A DNA stretch of 64,000 bases, taken from the NCBI GenBank assembly GCA_026874595.1, contig CM049317.1, forward strand, positions 30,610,901 to 30,674,900. Direction: 5' to 3'. The notes beneath the pieces are model-generated. The model was not told the origin of the DNA. It searched no databases and saw only the letters and a list, made by a program, of their open reading frames with translations. Position 1 is the stretch's first letter. Each line of letters starts with the position of its first letter. The DNA comes from Sipunculus nudus (Eukaryota; Annelida; Sipuncula; Golfingiida; Sipunculidae). Below are positions 47,416 through 60,460 of the stretch, piece after piece. Position numbers and translations under genes: made by a program.

Positions 47416-47718
47416 GTATTGTGCACGCATGTGTCCCTCCGACGCCATGCAAGAGTGGTGACCCATTGAAAAACAACAATGTCAAATCATCCGGGTTATT
47501 GGATTGTATCCCAACATGCCAACTAGCAGCCGCATATCATATCATCGAATTGGCTCAGTTAAGGTGTACAGGACGTACTTTCTGTTGTGATGCATTAAGT
47601 ACTTTCATTACAAATAGGGATAATCCACATATCAATACAATAAATGGTATGCAGCAGGAAATTTAATATAAGATATGTACATCAGACTTCTGTTTTCGCT
47701 ACCTGGCATGTTAAATAC

Positions 47719-48021
47719 TCAATGGTTATTTATGCATGTCATTAATAATAGCATACTAAACAATCGGTACACTAACGATGCAAGGCCCGAGTCGTATACT
47801 TCCTTGTTTTTGCAGTAAGCCCCCTTAAGTACAAAGATCATCCATCGCCCGTTGATCATGTCGTTATAAGTTTCGGATAAAGTGTAGAGATTCCACTGAT
47901 AATTTGAAACATGAATTATTATTAGTTTTTTAAACAAACACATTGATGAAAAACCTTCCTTTGAATAGTCTTGCTGATCATCATTCTGTCGGACCTTGTA
48001 GGTAGCAACAGTTTTGTGCAC
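47719..48021 (-). other. Unrecognised minus-strand ORF, possibly exonic
   Basis: The minus-strand frame contains VHKTVATYKVRQNDDQQDYS. After a possible acceptor (ATTATCAG) it reads W-N-L-Y-T-L-S-E-T-Y-N-D, then GRWMIFVLKGAYCKNK. The composition looks more protein-like than surrounding chance ORFs. Family unknown. Confidence 0.25.
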
Positions 48022-48551
48022 CGCTGGTCTAACATATCGTGGGTCATTTTCTTAAAAGGCAAATGTTAAATATATAAAGTCGAATAACACCATTATTTTC
48101 CGATATAAGATCTTAAAATATTATATAATCGACATAACATAAGTTAGCATGTGTAGGTTACTTGGTTATTTAGTTGTCAAATGTTGAGGGAAAGCAAACA
48201 ATAGGTGTCTCAATGATATTAAGATATTATAATGCAATAATAGATACAAGCAGGTTCATATAATGGATGTTTCTCTGACGTTTAGCCATTATTACTTAGA
48301 TTATGAACTGATGAAAGATGATAATTAGCATATGGTTAGTATGAATAGTTATATTTCATTGTCTAAAAATCCTCACATTGCGTTCCAATTAGGCGTTTTT
48401 TATCGAGAAATGTCAATGTTTACATAACAGATACCCAGTCATATTACTCATGGTATCACTATAGACAGATGGAGAAATAAAAAGGCTCGCAGTATTTAGT
48501 ATGCCCAGTTAATTTCCGTAAGAAAACAATGTAGTCATCTACATCACCATA

Positions 48552-48690
48552 TTAGGTAAGTAAACGTGCATTGGGACACACGGGAATTCCTGCCAGCGGC
48601 TGGTACAGACAATCGTTTGGCGGCGTTTCTTTCTTACGCTGATAAAGCAGCAAAGCCATTCCCTGCCATCCTATGAAAAGTTCCTGTAAT
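48552..48690 (-). other. Unrecognised minus-strand ORF after a good acceptor
   Basis: On the minus strand, TTTCTTATTACAG is followed by E-L-F-I-G-W-Q-G-M-A-L-L-L-Y-Q-R-K-K, then NDCLYQPLAGIPVCPNARL and a stop at 48552. It is locally GC-richer. It could be a last exon of an unknown gene. Confidence 0.25.
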
Positions 48691-48799
48691 AAGAAAGTCC
48701 ATAGAACCTTTGGGCATTTACAAAAGGTGGCATCGTTTTTTAAACTGTGAAGTATGTGGTACCTTTCAACTGACATTTGGTTCACTGGTTGACTAATGA

Positions 48800-50500
48800 C
48801 GGCCTCATTTTCTCCTTTCTAAAACTGTAACGGAATCTGGTTTTACTTCTTTTTCTAGCTGTAATTTCACCTCATGCGCCAATAGTCTCTCTTTTTCTAA
48901 TTATAACTGTACCTCCAATTCTTTTGTTCTAGTTTTAATTGCCACTCAATCTTTGTCTTTAGTTTCTCTGGTTCTGATTGATGTTTTTTATTTACAATTG
49001 TAATTGCATTCTTTCCCCTTCTATGTCAAATTTTCTACGCTCTACGTCTAATGAGCTCATTTTAATGGTCTCTTTTACCTTTAGAAGGCATTCAATACGG
49101 CTGCTACATGTTCACGGAGTAGTTTTTAATATCATGTATAATATATGATATCATTTTAATATCACCTTTTCATTTTAATATATTTGTTCGATAAATGTAT
49201 TTGTACCATGCCTGGTTGCGACATTCTTTTTTGGTCAACTGGTTGTTTTTAAACAACTAGACAAATATGAGCATCGTTATTGAGCACCAAATAATTACGA
49301 GACTCAATAACAAAATATCTAGAAACAGTCAAAAGTGCACAAAAATTCCTTGACGGGATCGAAATGTCACAACAGCCTGGGGCTCCTAGCAGTTAAGTCT
49401 AAGGGAAACACGCGTCCAGAACACGGACAAAATCCTTGAGACAGTTTTATATGTGATTTAATCAACTCAAAACGTGACCAAAAATCTTTGCTTTATATAT
49501 TAAAGTCAATTTATAAGGTAAGAAAAGTTTTTTGTTTCCTTTAAGAGAGGAGAGTTCCTAAGAAAAAATGATTAGACATTTAAGGACGACGACAAAATTA
49601 TAAGAGAGGGATAAAAATTACACTAAACTATGTGTAAACATAATATCTAAAATTGGGCATGAACATTGGCTCATACTCCGAGTAAATATTCCTATATGGA
49701 CATCTACAGTTCCGCGCCCAAATACCTTTATTATGATGATGCATGGACTATTCCTATTATATGAAATTATATAGTAAGTATAGACTTTAGTACATACTAC
49801 ATAAAATGGTTTTCTTTCTCATAATAGAGCCTTTTATATTTGATTTATTACGGACATAGGTAAAATAATTGTAACATTACTTATACAATATCAACGCATT
49901 TAGTTACAGCCAACAACCTAAAACCGTGATATTTTACATAAATACGATCGCTGGCGAACTAAATTCCACCTCTTATTTGTATTTACGCAAGCTTTAATTT
50001 GATTAATGATACTCTTGGAATAAAGGAATAGACTGACTAATCAAGATACTACAATTAACAATTGTTTGCGTGTTTCTACTGTCCTACTTTTTCTCTCTTA
50101 CAGTATTGTTATAGATTAATTTTTCAACAGAACTTCTATTCTCTTTTTTCTCTTTCACAGCCAATGTATCCATACATACATTAGAACATAAAATCATGGT
50201 TCTGATTATCAATTTTTATTACATAATACAGAGAATTATCTGACACAGTTCTATGCATTTAAAGGATTTTGTGAAATAACGGTAACCATGCGATACACAC
50301 AAAAATACAACTTTTGTAATGAGAAATGACGCCTGAGTTTTCAAACATTTCTTCGAATATGACAGGCATACGTGGGTACACAAAAGAAGAGAGATTATTC
50401 TTAACAATTGTTTCAAAATAGGAGAAAAACAGCATAAAACATCAGATTAGAATGGTAATGAATCAACCAGAAATATTACATTTGTTGAAATAGAAGTCAT
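48800..50500. other. Unique AT-rich sequence, no feature seen
   Basis: Repeated 'ttttctaattgtaattgca'-like phrases at 48840-49010 form a weak pyrimidine-rich repeat. I see no exon or mobile element. Confidence 0.45.
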
Positions 50501-50599
50501 ATCAAAGAAACCGAGCAAAAGTTATTCCATATATTGCATGAAACTTGTAGAGAATTTCTTTATGTATGTGTGTCCGCGAGCTCTTGTAAGATACATGCA

Positions 50600-51004
50600 A
50601 TACATGTAATGGATTAATTATTTCTGTACTGTTTAAAACTATTAATAAAAGTTTCCAGCATGCGTGGTTAGACTGAGTAGCAGCTTTCACAAGTTGAATT
50701 TTCCTTTCATATCTATTACGTGTAGTGACGATAATATCTTGTGCCAAGCTGTAAGCCGTGCCTGGAGAAAAAACAACATGATCGAGCTGCTCACTACGGA
50801 GGCTATCAGGAACCCGTCAGGATTATTTCCGTTGCTGTCAACAACATCAACTTTGTACATGATTGAGTCTCGCATTACATCCTCCACGTTTTTGCCGCCC
50901 GTGTACATTAAAGAACTCTGCAGATGGTTGCTTAACCTAACTTCCTTCTTCATAAAACAGCTGCCTTGAATATGCCTAGCACCATTTAATAGCCATGTAA
51001 CCAC
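50600..51004 (-). other. Overlapping ORFs on both strands, possible exon(s)
   Basis: On the minus strand a 105-codon frame (50687-51004) contains VRLSNHLQSSLMYTGGKNVE, and a second frame begins after TTTTTTCTCCAG with T-A-Y-S-L-A-Q-D-I-I-V-T-T-R. On the plus strand a 101-codon frame (50664-50969) covers the same bases. The local GC content is higher than around it. I cannot decide which strand, if any, is coding. Confidence 0.3.
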
Positions 51005-52968
51005 ATAGATTACAGAGCTAAAGTTTCAAGACATTTTTCGTTTCTTTGTACGCTAATGAGAGACAGTAAAATCTCAAATACGTCATCCGAACAACAACAG
51101 GCTTCTCGTGGAAACACGACATTTGTCACGTGTTAAGATTTTTGGAAAGCTATTTTTTTAACTTTCATTTTAACTGTATTGACTACTAATGTGTTTTACC
51201 ATTAGTCACGGCACCAACAGCACATCGATAAAGCAATCACATTCTTGAGGTGGTAATCTAATACCAGATAAGAAAGTATTGAGAACATTTTAAACTCTGC
51301 AGACGGAGAAAACCTTATATACAAGAAAGATTATTAATAACAATATCTGTAACAATACTGCAACTAGTCTACACAATGTCATTCATACCAGTTCATAGCG
51401 ATAAACCTCATAGAATAAAACACACAACCCTTATATGAGCCTTTAGTAATGATGGTTTGAATACCCCAAACTCTTATGCCACGAATTCCTCCCTTAAATT
51501 AGCATGGGTAAAACGTTATTTTTAAGAAATTAATTTAAGACCCGTATTTTATACATATATATTTATTTGTGGGTGATGTCCTTAACAGCAGATGCGCGTA
51601 TAATTTGTCCCTCAACAAAAAAAACTACATTTATAACAATTATATAATTATTGGATTACATTATTGTCTGTGCAAACAGTTATGAATGAAATGTTGTGGT
51701 TCAATAGCTATATACGTATCAATAAAAAATAGTGATATACCACACAGGAAAATTTGGACTTGTGTTATCTTATGTGATGAACGCAGATACATGTCTAAAA
51801 AAGTTCTCGAAATAAAGTGGCAAAAAAATTAATTATCCGGGGTACCACGATGCCACGTTCATGGAAAAACATGATCAAGAAAGAGATATGTCTTTAATTC
51901 CCATGAAAGTGTCATATAACCACAAAAGAAAGAATACAACGACCGTCATGCATAGAAAAATGGAATGAAGAAATGAAGTCTCAAAGAGACGCAATCCATA
52001 TAAAAGCTTCAGGATATAAAAAAAAATATTAATAGAATTATTGCTCACAATAAATGGTTACACAAATTACTATTACCAAATCATGTATATTATAACATGC
52101 AATATTAATAAACAACATATAATCCAAGTGAACTCTTCTATTTAAAAATGGTGGAAAGGTTAATATATAAAGCATCCCACGGATTCCCGAGGAAAGAAAA
52201 GTTGTTTGGTATATTCTACAACTTTAATGAAAGATAGCTTATAGACTGTTCTTTGTAAGCTAGATATTATATCCATAATACCAAAAAGGAGGACAATCTC
52301 TCTTTATTCAACTTCAGGATAAAGCTTCTCTAATTAAAAAAAATCAGAAGAAAAATCAACTATAAAATTCGGCCTCAGTTGATGATATTAAAAGGAAAAA
52401 AAAGTATCGTTGCAATTTGAAATCAGCAGTGATGCACAAAAAAAATTCTCTTAAACATTCAATTTATACTAATCTTATTTTTATCAATCAACTATGTCAA
52501 TCTATAATATTATAATATGATTTAAAAACTTCAGATGTTAATTGTGTCTTTGTGTTTGATATTTCTGTACCAGGATTCAAGTGAGACGGGCATTTTGGTG
52601 TCAATGCATATGTAATATAGTATTGCATATGTGACTTGACAGTTCTACACAAAAATGTTCACACACACACACACATATATATATTGAAGATTAATGCATT
52701 CACTTTATGCATATACATTTATGTTCAATCGTTTATTCTTTAAAATTATCTTGGAATTGCATCCGTTACAAAAACTAATAAAAATAATGCCAAAAGACAA
52801 ACCCCATACATACGTGTTTGCTATTATAAATATATATATAAATATATGTATATATATTGTTGGGACTGAAGACCTCGGACAGCGGAGGACGCGCGGACAT
52901 TTGCCCATAACTGGTCTCGTAAACCTAATTATCTCTGTTGAAATAAGATTTGGTCTCGTAAAACTTAA
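51005..52968. other. Unique AT-rich sequence
   Basis: A short (CA)n(TA)n tract lies at about 52661-52682. No gene is seen. Confidence 0.5.
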
Positions 52969-53429
52969 AGGTGCCCATTCATTTACCTTTTGAAAAAGAA
53001 TTGTTGTGTTTTGTTTTTGCTTCCTCTGTGTAGATATTAATGACCTATGTATAATTGTTGTGAAAAGTTCTTATAACGCCTTCATGAATGATGTATGAAC
53101 TTGTGTATCATCAACATGTTTGTGAAGACAGCAATGTTGATAAACGGGAAACGGTGTAACTTAAGGGGGTAGGTTGCATATATGCAGAGGTAGAAAGATC
53201 ACTTGTTGCAAAACGCCATTTGCAAAACTCTGGCTTATCTGACTTGCTGCCAGATGCCTTTGTTGAATTTTTGTTTTGATTATTTTGGCGGAACTCCACA
53301 TATTATAAACCGTTGATATAAACGAAACAAGCAGCCTGTGTGCAGTGATATCCACGTCTTCTGGCCTATTAGAAAAGCTCAAAATGATAACTTTTAGTTT
53401 ATAAAGGTCAAATAGGCGATTGGGTCCCT
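52969..53429 (-). mobile_element. 461-bp TTAA MITE, third full-length copy
   Basis: The ends AGGTGCCCATTCATT and AATAGGCGATTGGGTCCCT match the family. The left flank is TTAA (52965-52968) and the right is TTAC. Its end-to-end length is exactly that of the pair in the DHX29 intron, but it is visibly diverged from them. Strand is given as for 15233. Confidence 0.78.
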
Positions 53430-55760
53430 TTACTTGTCTTTGTTGAAATAAGATTTAGGGAGAAATATTGGTTGGGGTTCTTTTGGTTGAACTAATTATT
53501 ACAGTTTTCAAGTGTTATATAACCACCAAAATATTTTTAAACAAGTTACCCGAAAGTCGCTTATAAGTATGCAATATGTTCCTGCATCGCAGCCAAGATC
53601 AATTTGCAGTTACTGATCGGTTAAGTTGGGATGCAGACTAATAAAAGCTATCTGTCTCTAAACGCTAACAACTGATTATCTACACATGGGCCTTGATAGA
53701 ACCCGGGAAAAAGGGTTATAGGGTATGGATAATGGCCAACCCTACCCATAAACATATCCACATATCTCTAAAAGCAGCAATTTTGCCAAAGGGTCGCCTG
53801 TCTGCTATGGGTACTCGGCTGTATATAAACATGTACCAGAGGATATATTCGAACCCTCTTGATATTCTGGTCATTGTTACTGTGAAAACTGGTGATCTAT
53901 CTGTTTCATGGCAGAAACATACAACAATACAAATCTTATTAATAAATGCTTCGATTTAAGAAATATCAACTGATTCCCATGCCTGAATTCGGTTCCTGTG
54001 TTGATTGTCATTCAACTGACCAAGTGTTGCCGGACTTATATGTTACTTTCTATAGTGCACTCAGCTGAATCAAGTCTAATATCGCTGGAAATACACTGAC
54101 TGGATGTTGTAATATCACGTTTTTTTGGTTTGCTCAGTGGATTCCTGATGATGACCCAATATCTTAGTCTTAAGACTTCTAAAGCAGTGGAATATGCCAG
54201 GTCAAAGTCTCATAATCATTGTTCCGTAGAAAACATTGCAATATGGGAGAATAAATGGAAAATTACAACAAAAAATCAGAGTGTATAATTGTAAAGGAAA
54301 GACATGTCTTTCACGGGTCACAAATGACCCCATATAATTTTTCAGGATATTTCCTCAAATAGCCTAATTTCTGTAAAGAAATTATGAAAAGTTAAAGGAG
54401 GACCAAATTGACAAATACATGGAAGGAAACATTTTTTTGGGTTAAAACAATCAACACGGCACATACAAATACATGTCTGAGTTCCACTTGGTCGCTTAGG
54501 GGCTAACGGTATCCGTCGGCAGGCCTAGAAACTTCTGAGGAACGCCTGGATTTATTTATCATGAGTGAATGATGAACGGGATTGCCGTGTTTCCTTCTTT
54601 TGTTTTCTCTGCTTTGCCCGCTCATCTCTCCCTCTATCTTGCTGTTCTTACATTAAGTTCCCAATACTCTGGTCGTCTTAATTTTCTTCCTATTGCTGCA
54701 ATTCGTTCCAACTCCAACTCCATTAATCATATTTGATCAAAAGTATATGTTCGGACTGCCACTCACCGTAGAACTCGCCTTTTCATGGCTTGCATGATAT
54801 TAACTCTACTATCAAAAGCTACAAGGTGTAACAGTCAAGGTTACCTTGTAATATCCGACTCGATAAAGTCCCATACTATATTCCCATACTACCGTATGTT
54901 CAAAAGGACATACAAACACTAGCGTGTTTGAACACTATCGTGACTGTGAAACTAGCGTGTCCTTTGCATATGCAATTTTTGTCCACTCATATTCCAGTGC
55001 GTCAACATATGCTAACTCACACTCGTTACATGTAGCCACTTCTGTCTTTTAAATGCTAGCGCAACACCTAATGGTGATCCACGCCTTGTACTATCGTACT
55101 CGTTACGTGAAACAATTTACTCTAGATGCACTTAACAAGTAGATTTTCCCTAAACCTTTCCACTGTCGAACTGATGCTTGGGCCTATCTAAATTACAATC
55201 ATCGTGCTTGTACTAAAAAGATAATATTTTGCATGTCATTACGACATTTAAATAAAATAAAATATATTCAGGCAAAACTATACACCTACTTATCCAGTAG
55301 GTCAAACTGTGGGGTACAGCTAGGCACATTTACCATCCTGACAAAAATAAGTGGTCACAATATTTCAGAAATAAACGTAGCATGACAAAAGGTATATTTT
55401 CTGCAGTTACCCGGAATATCCGGATATCGATAGGACAGTTGTCATGAGATCATCATTAAGGCAGACACTACAAAAAATGTAATGTTTAAAAATGTTTAAT
55501 CAGAAAAAAATAATAATAAACTCCTACAACCTGAATATATCTGAATGTAAAAATTAATGTCACCAGAGGATTGTGACTCAGTTATTGTATTATATGTTTA
55601 AGTAGGGGGTACTACCAGATGATTGTTTTGATTATTTATTGTACATTTATATGGAGTATCATGTTTAGACGTTTGCGTGAGAACTTTGGTTAGAAAGCAC
55701 AAGTTTATCGTTTGATATTATGGTCAGTACAATTTAATTCCATGTGAGCCGTGTATGTTT
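53430..55760. other. Unique sequence, no feature seen
   Basis: One 88-codon ORF (53693-53959) was considered as a piggyBac fragment and not accepted. Nothing else stands out. Confidence 0.5.
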
Positions 55761-55764
55761 GGTG

Positions 55765-55945
55765 GTCTCTATAGCAACGAGTGTTTGTTGTAGACTTCAT
55801 AGGATGAGCACCTGTTTTCTCAGGTTTTTGTTTCTGTAGGCGTGTCCATATTAACATTCATATTATTATTGACGGTCGGCATAAAAGGAAGTGGTGATAG
55901 GCCAGATGACGGCCAGGACCTGTGACGTCAGCAAGCATATATAAG
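55765..55945 (+). promoter_or_regulatory. Promoter with X-box-like, CRE and TATA elements
   Basis: A full CRE TGACGTCA lies at 55923-55930 and a TATA box TATATAAG at 55938-55945, 8 bp apart. An RFX X-box-like GTCTCTATAGCAAC lies at 55765-55778. Transcription would start near 55970-55980. A CAG|GTATGC donor at 56028 and further donors at about 56330 and 56450 (GTAAGT/GTAAGTC) and at about 56690 (GTAAGT) fit 5' untranslated exons of a gene reading rightward. Confidence 0.5.
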
Positions 55946-55969
55946 ACGTGATTTAGAAAAAATTCGCAA

Positions 55970-56690
55970 CAATTACCCGATTAGCGCGCCAGTTCATGTA
56001 GCCCTACGATATCTGCAGTCCAGACAGGTATGCGTACATCAGAGTTTAGACAGCTGAGAGATGATGTGAATAAGCGTAGATAGTCAGTGTCTGAGGAAGG
56101 CTAGGGTAATTACTCTGTAACGTACTTCAGAGCGAGTGTCGCATTATTGCCGACGGACTAGTAATCTGGCGATTTATACCTGTTGTGAGCGCTTCCAGGA
56201 ACAGACCGAGCACATTCAAACGCGTAACTGTAGATGTACTGGATATCCTTGTTTGGAAGGATTCCAGGAGACATCAGCTGTGAAAGACATTGATTCTGAG
56301 TCCAGAGAGAATAGTCTGTGCGCTAATTAGTAAGTGCTGTTTGAACTGTATCTCGAGAGGCAAACCAATTCTCCAGCGAAGGACTGTTGGTGGTCGGAGC
56401 TCTATCTATAAGTGGACTGATTGTACTGTGTACACAGCGTCAGCAAACAGTAAGTCGAGCAGCGAAACATTGCGTTGTCACGTGTGCACGATGATCATGT
56501 GACCAGGAGAGGTGTAAATCAGGGACTACTCTGTGTAGTTTGGTTAACGGACTTAGTGATTTTTCTGTTTATTATCGGACACTTGTGTTCATCAGTGCTT
56601 GTGTATATGGAGCGCCTCTGCAGAGAAATGTGTTTTCTGTCTCTAATATATTGATATTGTTTTTGTTAACTCGTGTCTTTCTGGTCGTGT
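55970..56690 (+). other. Possible 5' untranslated exon region
   Basis: GC-richer than its surroundings, with several splice-donor-like sites and only short ORFs (64 and 70 codons). It fits a non-coding leader or a long non-coding RNA first exon downstream of the CRE/TATA promoter. Confidence 0.35.
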
Positions 56691-57022
56691 AAGTATGCAT
56701 GGGTTTCAGTCAGTTGGTTTGACAGTTATTTCTCATTTCTCTTACTCATTTCTTACAATCTCATGAATTACGCCCCAGAGATGAGAGTCTATCTTGAACT
56801 CGACCTTCAAGTCTTCTACCATAAACTGTGATTTTATTTTGAGTGTTTTAGCAGGAGAATATTTAAGATACAGCATTAATATTGGCGCTTATATTGTTCT
56901 TTATGTAAATTTCTACAGTTATTAAGGCCTTGAGCTTGATGAGACCCCTAACTTAAGCTTCTAAGTGAATACCTTGTTTAAATCCAGTGGACAAGCGCTT
57001 GGGTATTTGACCCCAATATTCT

Positions 57023-57383
57023 AGTGGATTAAAATATGAGACGAACTGTACTATGTACAAGTCGTTTGTGTGTCCTATATTAGAGTATTGTTGTAGAATG
57101 TGCTTCTTGAAGGAATACAATAAATGCGACCCCAAACAACACCGTGCAATGCCAACTTTTCTAGGTAAGGTGACTCCCGTTCAAGCCTTGTATGGAGACA
57201 TTGGTTTGATACCTCCGTGTATTCGACATATTGTGAAGTGTAAGGAACACTGGCAACAACTCTGTTGTTTACCACCTGATGGAGGGTGTTTGATGTTTAT
57301 CTATAACACTATAAAATAGTGTTGAAGGTCATAAGGGTTGGTGTCGTTCCATGAAATTTATTTTAAACACGTGGTTCCGGTGA
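57023..57383 (+). pseudogene. LINE reverse-transcriptase C-terminal remnant
   Basis: The frame M-Y-K-S-F-V-C-P-I-L-E-Y-C, then KCDPKQHRAMPTFLGKVTPV, QALYGDIGLIPP and W-Q-Q-L-C, matches the region after the RT catalytic core of non-LTR retrotransposons ('YKSFV.PILEY', 'Q.RA.RTFLG......ALYGD.GW.P'). After a stop at 57317-57319 the frame shifts and continues V-E-G-H-K-G-W-C-R-S-M-K-F-I-L to TGA at 57381-57383. The usual W of 'GW.P' is changed. It is a truncated, dead fragment. Confidence 0.65.
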
Positions 57384-60300
57384 AATGTGTATTGGTAGGT
57401 TACATCAAGGTTTCCCTCGAAAGAATTTGGTGTTTTAGCAGACAGTAGATTATCGCATTCTTTTTTTGTAACAATAACTGATAGTTTTGCAGGAATTTCT
57501 TTTTTGGAATATTTGCAAATGAATTATGGATTCATTCGGCCTTGAGGGTTACATTTCTAAGTATTCGAGGAAAAACAGGAGAAACAATTGCCTAGCTAGG
57601 GTTATATCCAATACGGAATGAAATGGTGGAACCTGTTCTCTAGAATTGCAATAAACACAGATCAATTAGGAAACAAATCGAGGAACAAGTCAGACATGTA
57701 TAAAATAATAGTTTCAGTAATTTAACATTTACAAATGAACTGGTATTATTACTATCAAACAGCGACGTTGTCACTTAAAATGTGAGATGTATCAGAAGTA
57801 TTTTGTAAGCGACTATGATGTATTAATATTCAAGTGAATTGGACTCACTTCTGGACAATAACATTTAAAATTTGTTTTTTAATAATATTGCTTAATTGGA
57901 TAGTGTTTCATCAGCCCTACTTCCTGGATGTGTTAATATGCATATTTACTATCGGAAAATGTATGTACATGTTACACTTTAATAAACTCTTTCTGCTACT
58001 AATGAAAGGTAGAATTTTTTTTATAAGCTTGTGTTTTTGTAAGGATTAAATAAATATGGACACATCGTAAACGATTGTATTTTGGGTCCTGTTTGTGGTC
58101 ATCGAAATAAGGTGTGACCATATTGCTAAGCACTGGTAATGTATGAAAAACAGAAAGCATCAGAAGAATGGTTACATCATGTATTTGTTAATATATCCGC
58201 CTTGAAAGGTCAAATGTCGAACCACTGCTTTCTGATAACGTCTTGGAAAACATGCATGTAATGCCCCACTGGGTTAGAAACTAATCAAAGGGTATAATGA
58301 ATATATTTTAGGAATCAGTATACAGGTTCATTCATATCAAACATTACTAAAATTCAATAAGTCAAAAATGGATTCCTTAATGTTGATTCCAAGACCATTA
58401 TAAACGTTTCTGGACGTTTATACTGCAAAAATTCTAGGATTTAATATATGAAAGAAAAATATAAATTAATATCGGAAGTTGGTTTTGAATGTTTACATAA
58501 AGTCAAACATACGATCCCATATAAAAATATATGAAAGAAAAATGTAAATTAATATCGTAAGTTGGTTTTTAATGTTTACATAAAGTCAAACATACGATCC
58601 CATATAAAAATATTTGTCAGCTCAAAAAAGACGAATTCAATGACTTAAAAAAAAAAAAAACAAAAAAAAAAGGAACCATTAAAAAGTAACTGACCTAACT
58701 CATTTCATCTGGGAGGACAATGTATTTCTTTCAGTGCAACAAAGGTGGACTACATACAATTATAAATACATCTGTTCATGATACTCTTGTTGCTAGGCAC
58801 ACTGTACTTTCAACTGTTAAATATAACTGATCCCTATACTATATTACTGTTAAGAGTAAATATATCAATTAGATACAGCAGGTTTATTTATTCCCATGGG
58901 CTTTTGAGGGGTTATATTTGATTAACGGATGCGGATGTCCTGATCTATGTTACGATGACCATACTTTCCAACTTAAAAAATAGCTGAACAATCCCATTTT
59001 ACTTAAACCTTTCGTCTTAATCTTCATTTTTATTTTCCAATATTAACCAGCTACTCGTTTACCAAAATAGAAAACCTACATAATATCAGATTAACTATTA
59101 TAAACAGTATCTGAGGTAGATTTGAAAGCACACCGTGTTTGTCACAGCACAATTAACACTATACAACAGCATTGCATGTAACAAGCGTGCATTATGTTTG
59201 TGTTTCCTTGCAATATATCTAAAAGACGTCCAAGGTTATGAAGGGGGAATGAAACATGGGCAGAAGAGGAGTTAATGCCATATGGCTTTATCTTTTAATT
59301 TCTCATTCGACAGGTTTCATACCTACACCACTCCAAGCGGCTTCACATTCGTAAGTCTAAGCTTACAAAGAAAAAAGGTACGCATTTGATGTGTCTGTTA
59401 TTTTCTTCACATATGTTCGACGTGCTGCTGTTGTTTGTTGTCAAATGAATGGCAGTAAGCAGTTTTTTTAATGATGTTATGTTATTTAATTGTCAACAGT
59501 CGTTTAGTTTTCCATAATATAATGTTATTGTTGGGTCATGGGTTGTTTAAACATTGGTGTGGACCCTGATGCGTACATAATCCTTACTGAAGAAAGGCGC
59601 ATTGTGGGTTGTTTTAGTTTAGCTTGTGTCTACTTTTGAAGAAATAAACGTCTACTTAGTGAGATATTTTTACCAACCAATTTTTATGGTTCAGGAGGTG
59701 TTTACACTTTTAAATTTTTTAAACAAAACCAGATGTTTTCATTGTAAATAAGCATGATACTAAACAAGTTCAATGATGAGATACTGATGATATACTACAT
59801 TCAAGGTCAAAGGACTATCTAATGAACACACAATCATTCTATATATAACTTAAAGTGGAAGTAACATATATACCCTTGTGCACATTATTCATTCGTACAC
59901 GCATAGATTAGGTGAACTCAATATGAGTACAGGTCACGTTGCTCATTCCGGCACTTATCCTAACCCTGACGGATTGCTAACCATCTTCATGCAGATAACT
60001 TGTTCATACAGGCCATGTTCATACAGGCCGTATTCCAGCTCTAACTCTCAGATATATGGTAGATATAGAGTGGAAGGTTTCCGGCAGATCACAATGATTA
60101 TAACAGGATATGTTCAGGAAGCTTGCTTTTTAAGTTGGTTTATTTGATGAGTTTATATAATGGTTTATATAATGAGTTTATCATTGTTGTATTATCCGTA
60201 AATACTAATGCACATGTACCGAACAAGACCCGTTCTGTTGCCACTGACGCCATTTGAAAATCCTATCCAACTTTCTTCTATGTTCATGATAATCCATTGG

Positions 60301-60460
60301 TGACAAGAATAAACCCTCCTATCTCCGTTTCTTTTTTTTTCCTGAAAAATCCATTGGTGGGCTAGATTTTTTTCTTTGATTGCGGGGCGGGCTGCGGGCT
60401 GACAGGGCAAGATGCATGGCGGGTGCGGGTTCCATTTTTCGGCCCGCGCAGGGCCCTAAT
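57384..60460. other. Unique AT-rich sequence
   Basis: Apart from the 83-bp direct repeat at 58443-58611 and an A-rich run at about 58649-58673, I see no feature. The ORF at 59878-60147 is unrecognised. Confidence 0.5.
58443..58611 (+). repeat. Two-copy 83-bp direct repeat
   Basis: 'atatgaaagaaaaat' begins at 58446 and 58529, and both copies run through 'tttacataaagtcaaacata' 'cgatcccatataaaaat' with only a few differences. Confidence 0.9.

Noticed and set aside
53693-53959. 88-codon ORF with 'KGYRVWIMANPTHKH', considered as a piggyBac transposase fragment
   Set aside because: The 'G(F/Y).VW..AD' similarity covers only about ten residues, lacks the catalytic aspartates and does not continue. 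Its closeness to a TTAA MITE is suggestive but not evidence.
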